This document shows, one piece after another, positions 32,067-39,910 of a stretch of 45,708 bases of DNA. Numbering within the stretch: the stretch's first letter is position 1; each line of letters starts with the position of its first letter. The notes beneath the pieces are model-generated. The model worked only from the letters and a program-made list of their open reading frames with translations, searched no databases and had not been told where the DNA came from. The DNA is from Neolewinella aurantiaca (lineage in GTDB: Bacteria; Bacteroidota; Bacteroidia; Chitinophagales; Saprospiraceae). The stretch spans positions 178,011-223,718 of the forward strand of contig NZ_VOXD01000005.1 in NCBI RefSeq assembly GCF_008014675.1. The letters run 5' to 3'. A program made the position numbers and the translations under genes.

Positions 32067-32630
32067 TTACTGTACCCGCGCTACAAGGCCTTCCAACTCC
32101 CGGTAACTACTGATCTGGCCTCTGTTGAAGTAGCGTTGCCCATTGCGGTAAAACAACGTAACGGGAATAGAACTGCGTTGCCATTGCTGATCGACTTTGT
32201 AAATCCAACCATCGTAGAAATTATCGGTAAATGCTACTACCGGCAGATTGAGCGGCCGGCTCTCGACGAAGTCTTTCATTTTGCTGCGGACGTCTTCCGG
32301 CTTATCAAGACTGATCATGACCACCTGTACATCGTTACGGCTCGTCTCGTTGGTCAGTTGCTCAAAGAAAGCCATCTCAGTGATGCACGGCCGGCACCAG
32401 GTTGCCCAAAAATTGATGACGTAGGTGATGTTATCGTCTTTGCGCTGTAACAATGGTTCGATTTCCGAGAAAGAAGCATAGACCGGGTACTTCAAACCGG
32501 GGTCGTTAGCAGTAAGAAGCGCCTTCATTTGGGGAGAAACCACTCCGGCGGCATTACTCGCGCCAGCGGGCTTAAACAATGCACAACTGGTCAGAGTCAG
32601 AAACAGAGCGAGTACCGGGAAGATTTTCAT
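32067..32630 (-). CDS. TlpA/ResA-like thioredoxin-fold lipoprotein
   Basis: A 187-aa thiol-disulphide oxidoreductase anchored in the cell envelope. I use the ATG at 32630 (MKIFPVLALFLTLTSC), which has a lipobox with Cys at residue 16; the longer frame to 32702 is unlikely. The redox site is the C79-R-P-C82 in NFWATWCRPCITEM, with a cis-proline in SSIPVTLF and the family's VVMISLDKPEDV strand. TlpA-like proteins of this type reduce c-type cytochrome apo-proteins or other envelope thiols. It stands alone; the haem proteins at 39.9-43.6 kb are possible clients but distant. Confidence 0.88.
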   Translation of the reverse strand: MKIFPVLALFLTLTSCALFKPAGASNAAGVVSPQMKALLTANDPGLKYPVYASFSEIEPLLQRKDDNITYVINFWATWCRPCITEMAFFEQLTNETSRNDVQVVMISLDKPEDVRSKMKDFVESRPLNLPVVAFTDNFYDGWIYKVDQQWQRSSIPVTLFYRNGQRYFNRGQISSYRELEGLVARVQ

Positions 32631-32888
32631 AGATTGATTTTGAAGGCTAATACGGTGGCAAAGGATGTTTTGTTGTGTACACGGGCCTGTGTATGCAAGC
32701 ATACTTCTTCAAAAAGGATTCGTGCCTTGCAACCATTCGTTCGGCCTACCGTCTTTGGGTCAGAACCCAAAGTGCCTCCGGCAGGTAATAAAGCCTTTCC
32801 GGAAAATTGAAACATCTGTATTCATACTCAAAACATCAGAACCCGAATTTACTTACCTTACCTTTCCATTCTAACCAGAACCACCCAA

Positions 32889-35800
32889 ATGAAATTTCGC
32901 CTCTTTTTTGTCCTGGCTGCCCTGTGCTTTGCCGGGACATCCCACGCCCAGACCCGGTTGCTCAGCAACCCTGCCATCAGCAGTAACCATATTGCCTTCA
33001 GTTACGCTGGCGATCTTTGGATCGCGGACAGTAACGGCAGCAACCCTCGCCGGCTTACCATCGATGACGGAGCAGAGATCGCTCCCCTATTCAGCCCCGA
33101 TGGTCAAACCCTTGCCTTCACCGGCCAGTACGACGGAAACTACGATGTTTACACCGTCCCCGTAACCGGCGGAATCCCCAAACGGCTGACCTGGCACCCC
33201 GATGCCGACATTGTACAGGACTTTACCCCCGACGGCAAAGATCTTCTGTTTACCTCCCGCCGGGACGTGTTCACCAACCGCTTTAACCACGCCTTCACCA
33301 TCGGCCTCGGGGGTGGCGCAGCCACGCCACTCAACATCCCCACCATCAATGATGCTGCTTACTCCGCCGACGGGAAACACCTCGCCTATACTCCCCTGGG
33401 CGATCGCTCAAGCATGTGGAAAAATTACCGGGGCGGCACCATCTCCCGCATCTGGGTAATGGACATGTCGGATAACTCCGTCGTTGAAATCCCTAAACCC
33501 GAAGGCGGTTGCAACGACAACCAGCCACGCTGGATCGACGGCAAAGTCTACTTCCGCAGCGACCGCAACAAAGAATACAACCTCTACGAATTCGACCCCG
33601 CGACCAAGGCCGTGAAACAACTGACAAAGTTCAAAGACTTCCCCGTCCTCAACATCAATTCAGGTGGCGGAAAAGTCATCTTTGAGCAGGCAGGTTATCT
33701 GCACATTTACGACCCCGCAAGCGGCAAGCACCGGCAGGTAAGCATCACGGTAAATACCGACATCATCGACGTCCGCCCTTACTGGGTTTCCGGTGCGCAA
33801 AACATCCGCCACGCCGGTGCTTCTCCGTCCGGCAAACGCGTAGTGGCCGACTTCCGCGGCGAGGTCCTCACCGCCCCCGTAGAGAACGGCGACGTGCAGA
33901 ACCTGAGCAACACCCCCGGTGTACACGAAACACATCCACGCTGGAGCCCGGACGGCAAAACGATCGCCTACTTCTCCGATGCTTCCGGAGAGTACGCGCT
34001 TCACCTCTACGACAACAAGCGCAAGGAGGCTAAGTCTATCGCCCTCACCGGAACCGGATTTTACGCCTTCCCGCACTGGTCTCCCGACAGTAAAAAGATT
34101 GCATTCGTGGACAACGGACGCAACCTTTACTTCCTTGATATTCCGTCAGGAAAAATAAGCAAAGTAGCCACCGACGATGCCTACTTCCCCGGCGATTACC
34201 GCGAACTGTTCGGTTCGTGGTCCAAAGACAGTAAATGGCTGGCCTACTCCAAAATAACGGAGACCAACTTCGAACGTGCCTACATCTACAACACTGAAAC
34301 CGGGGAGAGCAAAGCCGTATCCGATCCGCTGGCCAACGTCACCGATCCTACCTTCGATGCTTCCGGCAAGTACCTCTACCTCTCCGTTTCAACGGATGCG
34401 GGCCCGGTCATCAATTGGTTTCAGCAGTCGAGCAACGACATGCGGATCACCAACGACATTTACCTGCTGACGCTGCAGAACGACGAAGTTTCTCCGCTCA
34501 TCCGCCGCAACGATCTCGAAGAGATTGAAGAAGACGGCGAGGACGCAGGTGCAAAGGAGGCTGAAGAGAGCAAAGACGAGACTGTCCGCATCGATTTCGA
34601 TGGTATCGAAAGCCGCATCGTTCATCTCCCCATCGGCAACGGCAACTTTTACAACCTCGAATCCGCCAAGCCCGGCGAGCTGCTCTACATCTCGAGCGGC
34701 GACGAAGGAAACACCCTCCACCGCTACTCGCTGACGGAGCGCGAAGACAAAGAATTCATGCCCGCCTCCTGGTTCGAAGTAACCGGTGATGGAAGCCACC
34801 TCTTCGTTGGTGCCCGCGGGCAATGGGCCGTAACGTCGGTAGGCAACCCCACCGCCAAAGATCTCAAATCTCCCGACAGCTACGGCATGAAAGTGAAGAT
34901 TGAACCCCTCACGGAGTTCCCCAATATCTTCAATGAGATGTGGCGCGTCAACCGTGATTATTTCTACGACCCCGGAATGCACGGCGTAGACTGGGAAGCC
35001 ATGAAGAAGAAATACCAGGCCTTTCTGCCGCACGTAAAAACACGCCCTGACCTGTACCGCGTGATGGAATGGATGGGTTCTGAACTTGGCGTTGGTCACC
35101 ACCGCTTCGGCAGCCGGGGTACGCGCCTCAACAATCCCGACCGCGTAGGCGGCGGCCTGCTCGGCGCCGACTATACCGTAGAGAACAACCGCTACCGCAT
35201 CACCAAAATCTACGGGGGGCTGAACTGGAACGGCGATCTCCGCAGCCCGCTTACCGAACCCGGCGTAAACGTTAAGGAAGGCGAATACATCCTGGCCGTT
35301 AACGGTGAGGACGTAGTTGGCACCGACAACTTTTACCGCTTTTTCGAAGAGACGGCCGACAAACTCGTAGAACTGACCGTTGGCCCCAATGCCGACGGCA
35401 GCGGTTCGCGCACCGTGATGGTTACACCTGTGAGCAACGATTATGCGTTGCGCAACCGCGACTGGGTAGAGGGTAACATCAAAAAAGTAGATGAAGCCAC
35501 CAACGGGCAGGTAGCCTACGTATACGTACCCAACACGGGGGGCGGTGGTTTTCAGTACTTCAAGCGCTACTTCTTCCCGCAGGTAAATAAAAAGGCCATC
35601 ATCGTAGACGAGCGCTTCAACGGCGGCGGGCAGATTGCCGATTATTACATCGAACACCTGATGCGCCCCTACCAGAACAGCTGGACCTACCGCTACGGCA
35701 GAGATCAACACGCTCCGGTGGCCGCCATCCACGGTCCTAAAGTGTTGCTCACCGACGAAACGGCGGGATCCGGAGGTGACCTCTTCCCCTACCTCTGGCG

Positions 35801-36116
35801 GAAGAACAATCTCGGGCCCATCATCGGGAAACGTACCTGGGGTGGCCTCGTTGGCGTACTCGGCTATCCTGAATTCATCGACGGCGGCTCAGTGACTGCG
35901 CCCAACGTCGGCTTCTGGGATAAGGATGGCTACCGCGTCGAAAACGAAGGCGTTGCACCCGACATCGAAGTCGAGCAATGGCCCGCCGAAGTAATGTCTG
36001 GCAAAGACCCCCAATTAGAGCGGGCGATTATGGAGGTGATGAAATCTCTGAAAGCAAAGCCCGTTACCGAGCCTAAACGACCACCGTTCGAAAAGCGGGG
36101 CTCGGCGGGGTACTAA
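32889..36116 (+). CDS. Tricorn-like S41 peptidase
   Basis: A 1075-aa exported protease related to archaeal tricorn. A Sec signal (MKFRLFFVLAALCFAGTSHA) precedes a six- to seven-bladed beta-propeller with repeated SPDG-/F-PDG/D blocks (about residues 30-350), a second propeller (about 350-680), then a helical bundle with MWRVNRDYFYDPGMHGVDW (near 680), a PDZ domain (GGLLGADYTVE to about 850) and the S41 core. The nucleophile is probably S961 in DETAGSGGDLFPYLW, with TWGGLVG following. The H in ELGVGHH is a further candidate catalytic residue. An acidic linker near residues 545-565 contains an in-frame copy of the dispersed repeat. The upstream -7-like TACCTTTC lies at 32859-32866. Confidence 0.92.
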   Translation: MKFRLFFVLAALCFAGTSHAQTRLLSNPAISSNHIAFSYAGDLWIADSNGSNPRRLTIDDGAEIAPLFSPDGQTLAFTGQYDGNYDVYTVPVTGGIPKRLTWHPDADIVQDFTPDGKDLLFTSRRDVFTNRFNHAFTIGLGGGAATPLNIPTINDAAYSADGKHLAYTPLGDRSSMWKNYRGGTISRIWVMDMSDNSVVEIPKPEGGCNDNQPRWIDGKVYFRSDRNKEYNLYEFDPATKAVKQLTKFKDFPVLNINSGGGKVIFEQAGYLHIYDPASGKHRQVSITVNTDIIDVRPYWVSGAQNIRHAGASPSGKRVVADFRGEVLTAPVENGDVQNLSNTPGVHETHPRWSPDGKTIAYFSDASGEYALHLYDNKRKEAKSIALTGTGFYAFPHWSPDSKKIAFVDNGRNLYFLDIPSGKISKVATDDAYFPGDYRELFGSWSKDSKWLAYSKITETNFERAYIYNTETGESKAVSDPLANVTDPTFDASGKYLYLSVSTDAGPVINWFQQSSNDMRITNDIYLLTLQNDEVSPLIRRNDLEEIEEDGEDAGAKEAEESKDETVRIDFDGIESRIVHLPIGNGNFYNLESAKPGELLYISSGDEGNTLHRYSLTEREDKEFMPASWFEVTGDGSHLFVGARGQWAVTSVGNPTAKDLKSPDSYGMKVKIEPLTEFPNIFNEMWRVNRDYFYDPGMHGVDWEAMKKKYQAFLPHVKTRPDLYRVMEWMGSELGVGHHRFGSRGTRLNNPDRVGGGLLGADYTVENNRYRITKIYGGLNWNGDLRSPLTEPGVNVKEGEYILAVNGEDVVGTDNFYRFFEETADKLVELTVGPNADGSGSRTVMVTPVSNDYALRNRDWVEGNIKKVDEATNGQVAYVYVPNTGGGGFQYFKRYFFPQVNKKAIIVDERFNGGGQIADYYIEHLMRPYQNSWTYRYGRDQHAPVAAIHGPKVLLTDETAGSGGDLFPYLWRKNNLGPIIGKRTWGGLVGVLGYPEFIDGGSVTAPNVGFWDKDGYRVENEGVAPDIEVEQWPAEVMSGKDPQLERAIMEVMKSLKAKPVTEPKRPPFEKRGSAGY
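34536..34556 (+). repeat. In-frame copy of the dispersed repeat inside the tricorn-like gene
   Basis: GGCGAGGACGCAGGTGCAAA then G differs by one base from the intergenic copy at 43599-43619 (reverse complement). It encodes about GEDAGAK in an acidic linker between the second propeller and the catalytic half. Confidence 0.8.
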
Positions 36117-36146
36117 GCTCTCTATTGGTTCCGAAAAGCTGCTGTC

Positions 36147-36210
36147 CGGCCGCCTTGCGTTCGCCGTTTTTTTGCCCGTGGGCGGAGGAACAGCCAACGC
36201 AAGGCGGCCG
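36147..36210. repeat. 15-bp perfect inverted repeat with a 34-bp loop
   Basis: CGGCCGCCTTGCGTT (36147-36161) and AACGCAAGGCGGCCG (36196-36210) match exactly. The loop holds a T7 run and a smaller imperfect stem. It lies between the tricorn-like gene and the next gene and may serve as a terminator; its layout resembles the inverted repeat at 1325-1369. Confidence 0.75.
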
Positions 36211-36215
36211 AATAG

Positions 36216-36223
36216 TATCTTAC
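36216..36223 (+). promoter_or_regulatory. Candidate -7 element (TATCTTAC) abutting a GTG start
   Basis: Close to TAnnTTTG and ends 4 bp before the GTG at 36228, again suggesting a leaderless message. Confidence 0.3.
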
Positions 36224-36227
36224 CCCC

Positions 36228-37469
36228 GTGAAAACACTCACCTTACGCATATCCAACAGTGGCGCGCACTTCAGCGACACCGGGTTCATCCCCTGGTCTG
36301 CAACCAACCTGCCGTCCGGTGATTTTCGTTTCAGCGAGCGGACCGATATTTACTGGCAAGTCATCATGCTGGCTTACGATAAGAATACGGCACGGCTGCG
36401 GGTGCAGGTATTGGATTTTGAAGCAAAGCCAGAAAGCTTTGTTCCCGGCCGGGAGATGAAGTCTCCGGTGCGCATGCTCGAGTTTATGCCGTTAGCGGAA
36501 GCCCCCTTCAAGGCACAGCTGTCTTACTACAAAGCTGGTGCGCTGAAGGATATTTTGCTGCCGAAGACCAGTGTCGATGAACCCGCTTTGCATCCTGCGT
36601 CCGCGCCCGGTGAGGAGGCTACGTCTTCGTCAGTCCGCCCGGTACAATTCACTTATCCCCTCCTCGATCTGACCTTTGCCAACGGCGGTGTGAAGGGCGA
36701 AGTCGACCTGCCCGGCATCAACGAATTGCTTCCTTTCAAGATCATCAACGACCACATCGTGGCCGAATTTGACGCCATCAAAGCTTTTTTCGTCAAAGCC
36801 CTGAAACGGCAGACCATCAAGGTCAGTACAACCCTGCGCTTTGTGGACGGAGAGCCGCAACTGGGCCGCGCCACGTCGCCTCAAATAGACAGGATCAACG
36901 GCGAGATGCTTGAGCTTTTCCGGGCCCGCGCCGTAAAGTCACTTCTCAACTTCGACCCCGTCAAAACGGTAGACAAATCGCTCTTCACCCCGGAGGATGT
37001 CTTTGCCAGCCTCGACGACGACGAACTCGGAAAAGCAACTTTACCGACCGACGGCCACGACCTGCTGGCCGAAATACTTCGTCACAAAAAGGTCCGCAAT
37101 GCCCGTCAGCTTGAGTTTTTGGCGGGTACCCTCCACGAAGCCCATACTAAACTTCGCTACGTCCTTTCCCCCTCCTTCGGCTTCGTCTTTCTGGCCACCG
37201 GCCAGGATGCCAACCATTTCATCCTCGAACTTCTGGACAGTCACGCCACCTACGTTTGGTCCATCCCCAAAGCGTGGGAGAGCCTGAACGCGCAGTTTCG
37301 TTCCGTAGAACGGGAAATTGCCGCCATTGGGCAACTTGGCCGGGGGCAATACCGCCGGACGCTGCACTTCGAGCACGAATTCTGGTTCGTTATTCACGAA
37401 AATGCCGAATCGGGTCTGGTGGACGGCTTCCCCCGGTGGAGGAATCGACTGCTGGAAGGATTGGTATAA
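36228..37469 (+). CDS. Conserved hypothetical protein (unrecognised)
   Basis: A 413-aa soluble protein that I do not recognise. The likely start is the GTG at 36228 (MKTLTLRISNSGAHFSD); ATG candidates lie further in. The N-terminal part is beta-rich (DIYWQVIMLAYDKNTARLRVQVLDFE). A low-complexity bridge near residues 115-135 includes an in-frame copy of the dispersed repeat (about ALHPASAP). A second region (LLDLTFANGGVKGEVDLPG, then FPKIINDHIVAEF-like) is followed by a C-terminal part with a helix-rich DHDLLAEIL/RNARQLEFLAG and FVLATGQDANHFILELLDSHATYVWS. No transmembrane segment or signal is visible. It is probably Bacteroidota-specific; no function is proposed. Confidence 0.7.
   Translation: MKTLTLRISNSGAHFSDTGFIPWSATNLPSGDFRFSERTDIYWQVIMLAYDKNTARLRVQVLDFEAKPESFVPGREMKSPVRMLEFMPLAEAPFKAQLSYYKAGALKDILLPKTSVDEPALHPASAPGEEATSSSVRPVQFTYPLLDLTFANGGVKGEVDLPGINELLPFKIINDHIVAEFDAIKAFFVKALKRQTIKVSTTLRFVDGEPQLGRATSPQIDRINGEMLELFRARAVKSLLNFDPVKTVDKSLFTPEDVFASLDDDELGKATLPTDGHDLLAEILRHKKVRNARQLEFLAGTLHEAHTKLRYVLSPSFGFVFLATGQDANHFILELLDSHATYVWSIPKAWESLNAQFRSVEREIAAIGQLGRGQYRRTLHFEHEFWFVIHENAESGLVDGFPRWRNRLLEGLV
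36586..36607 (-). repeat. In-frame copy of the dispersed repeat inside the 36228 gene
   Basis: CTTTGCATCC then TGCGTCCGCGCC differs by one base from the reverse arm at 16503-16524. It is read in frame as about ALHPASAP within a low-complexity bridge. Confidence 0.8.
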
Positions 37470-37854
37470 TTCATATTCTCGTTTTACCCTACATCAAGTT
37501 TCCCTCAACCCCGGGATTCCGTTCATTTTTGAGCTATTTAAAAGTGGCCGGGGAGAGTATATACCGGAACCAAAGTGGTTAAGTCTTTACCGCCAAACAA
37601 CATTCTGGTAACAAAAACACAATAAATGTTTAAATGCATATTTACCATAAGTTTAAACGCTCAGCAGTCTTGCATTTTACATGTGAAAACATCATTAATT
37701 TCCGTATTAAATTATTCGTAATTAATTAAACCGAAGCTCATTTTTACTCGAAAAACAGCGCAGGGTTATTCATACTTTCATAATATCAAATAGTTGATCA
37801 ATCGGTGGTGCAATGGGGACATTTGTTTTTTTTAACAAACCAATACCACACACC
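37470..37854. other. 385-bp AT-rich intergenic region upstream of the PhoX-like gene
   Basis: No gene is apparent. Near its end a TTG at 37794-37796 and GACATTTG at 37818-37825 are 21 bp apart, a reasonable Bacteroidota -33/-7 pair placing transcription about 20 bp before the ATG at 37855. No Pho-box-like direct repeat was recognised. Confidence 0.5.
37794..37825 (+). promoter_or_regulatory. Candidate promoter of the PhoX-like gene
   Basis: TTG-N21-GACATTTG. It lies across the alternative ATG at 37813, which supports the start at 37855. Confidence 0.4.
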
Positions 37855-39786
37855 ATGAGATCATTTTTTCTTTCACTAACCATACTACTGGTTGGTGGGC
37901 TTGCCCACGGCCAGCTCGTATTTCCTTTCGAGATCGATGCTCCTACCGACTACACCCCCAACCGCGTTGTGATGCCCGGCAGCCCGCTGAGCCTTCAGGT
38001 ACTGTTCATTGGTGGTACCGACATGGTACAGACCACTGCAACCTACGGTAACGAAGCCGGCCAGACCCACGCCAAAGAATGGCACGACTTCATCGGCTTT
38101 ACTCCCGATGAGACCGGCGAAAGTCTGGGTTGGGTTTCGGTCAACCACGAGAGCATTTACCGCGACGACCGCATCGGCGACGGTGGCGGCATGTCCGTTT
38201 TCAGAGTTGAGCGCGACGAAATCTCCGGCGACCTTAACATCCTTGACCAAACCCTCGATGACGGCCGCTCCGGCAAGTTCTTCAACGTAGACTTCGTGAA
38301 CACCGTTGGCGAAACCGGCATGAACTGTGGAGGCATCAGCTCAGTAGTAGACGGCCGTATATGGACCGCAGAAGAGTGGTTCCGCGGCAACAATGCCTCT
38401 ATCAACAACGGTGTCTTTTCTAACGACAACGCATTCGGTTCCGGCCCTTACGGCATTGGTTACAACGAAGAAGGCGGCAGCAACACAGCTAACCAGGGTG
38501 TACGTGACCTTCGCCCCTTCGAAGTTGACGCTCCTGAGTTCCCCTTCATCCACGGCGATACCATTGCCAAGTATGAGAACTTCAACTGGATGGTTGAAAT
38601 CGACCCGAAACAAGCTAAAGCCATCCGCAAGCAGTACAACTTCGGCCGTCAGGGTTTCGAAGGAGGAACTGTTTCTCCGGACAACAAGTACATCTACCTC
38701 GGTGTAGACGCTACTCCTGGTTTCTGGATGCGTTTCGTTGCTGACACTCCCGGTGACTTCACTCAGGGCGATATCCAGGTCTACAAGCACGACGCTGACG
38801 AAAAATGGATCACCATCGAGCAAACCGCTGAGAAGATGCTCGACTTCGGTACACAGGCGGTTGCAGCCGGTGCAACTATGTACAACCGCAACGAGTGGGT
38901 AGCCATCGACGCTACCACCGGTATCGTTTACTGGACCGAGACCGGCCGCGACAAACCCGGTGGCAACTGGAGCGATGAAGCCGCTAACGGTGCCGTTTAC
39001 GCTCCTCACCACCTTGCCCGTGCAGCTGCTCAAGGTGTTGAAGGCCCTGGTTCATCTGATTACTGGGACTACTACGGCCGCGTACTTCAGTACGACCCCG
39101 CAACCGAAGAAGTTTCTGTTGTTATTGAAGGTGGCCCTTACTTCGAAGAAAGCCCAACCCAGGCAGATTACCCAACCAAGCACCTCTCTAACCCTGACGG
39201 CCTCAACGTGATGACCATCGACGGAGAGCAGTTCCTCGTTATCATGGAAGACCTCAACGGTGAAACCTTCGGTCGTATGCCGCTCGAGAACAACTCCGGT
39301 GGTACTGGTATCCGTCACCGTATGTGTGAAATGTACCTCCTCCAGATCACCGACCGTGACACTGTAGCCAGCGTAGACGAACTGGTTCGTCTCACGGTTA
39401 CTCCCGTAGGAGCTGAAATTACCGGGGCCATCGCTACCCCCGACGGCAAAAGCCTTCTGGTAAACAGCCAGCACCCAAGTGGCGCCAACCCATTCCCGTT
39501 CAACCACTCACTGACCTTTGCCATCCACGGCTTTGACAACCTGACCGTTACCGGCCTGCAGGCTCCTGATATCAACGGTGACCGGGACCGCTTCGCGATC
39601 TACCCTAACCCGACTACACAGATTGTGTACTTCAATACCAACCAGGACGTGGCACTCTACAACGCCAACGGTCAGCGCCTGCGCGTTTACCGTAACGTAG
39701 ACAGCATCGACGTTGCTAACCTTCCTTCCGGCATGTACTACCTGCGTAGTGAAGACGGACAGGTGGTTGAGCTCGTAAAACAGTAA
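37855..39786 (+). CDS. PhoX-like (DUF839) alkaline phosphatase with T9SS sorting tail
   Basis: A secreted or surface phosphatase (643 aa) that would release phosphate from esters outside the cell. I use the ATG at 37855, the start of the signal MRSFFLSLTILLVGGLAHG. PhoX-type features: WVSVNHE near residue 100, GMNCGGISSVVDGRIWTAEEW, NFGRQGFEGGTVSPDNKYIYLGVD, and TPDGKSLLVNSQHPSG near 545. The last ~70 residues form a T9SS type A tail (YPNPTTQIVYF, YNANGQRL, LPSGMYYLR). PhoX enzymes elsewhere use a Tat signal; this one has a Sec signal plus T9SS tail. A strong terminator follows. Together with the phytase it suggests organic phosphate use, though the two loci are 36 kb apart. Confidence 0.85.
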   Translation: MRSFFLSLTILLVGGLAHGQLVFPFEIDAPTDYTPNRVVMPGSPLSLQVLFIGGTDMVQTTATYGNEAGQTHAKEWHDFIGFTPDETGESLGWVSVNHESIYRDDRIGDGGGMSVFRVERDEISGDLNILDQTLDDGRSGKFFNVDFVNTVGETGMNCGGISSVVDGRIWTAEEWFRGNNASINNGVFSNDNAFGSGPYGIGYNEEGGSNTANQGVRDLRPFEVDAPEFPFIHGDTIAKYENFNWMVEIDPKQAKAIRKQYNFGRQGFEGGTVSPDNKYIYLGVDATPGFWMRFVADTPGDFTQGDIQVYKHDADEKWITIEQTAEKMLDFGTQAVAAGATMYNRNEWVAIDATTGIVYWTETGRDKPGGNWSDEAANGAVYAPHHLARAAAQGVEGPGSSDYWDYYGRVLQYDPATEEVSVVIEGGPYFEESPTQADYPTKHLSNPDGLNVMTIDGEQFLVIMEDLNGETFGRMPLENNSGGTGIRHRMCEMYLLQITDRDTVASVDELVRLTVTPVGAEITGAIATPDGKSLLVNSQHPSGANPFPFNHSLTFAIHGFDNLTVTGLQAPDINGDRDRFAIYPNPTTQIVYFNTNQDVALYNANGQRLRVYRNVDSIDVANLPSGMYYLRSEDGQVVELVKQ

Positions 39787-39849
39787 CCACGGCTGAAGAG
39801 AAATGAGTTTGCACAGCAAGCGAATTCCTCCTCAACCCCTTCAGTTCCG

Positions 39850-39888
39850 GCCGGCCGGTGCCTTAACCAGCACCGGCCGGCTTTTTTT
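39850..39888 (+). terminator. Strong terminator after the PhoX-like gene
   Basis: GCCGGCCGGTGC (39850-39861) and GCACCGGCCGGC (39870-39881) form a perfect 12-bp stem with an 8-nt loop, followed by seven T residues. Confidence 0.92.
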
Positions 39889-39910
39889 AAGAGTTTCAAG
39901 CTATCGACGT

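Noticed and set aside
34389..35732. 447-aa open frame on the minus strand
   Set aside because: Antisense to the tricorn-like protease, with no recognisable motif.
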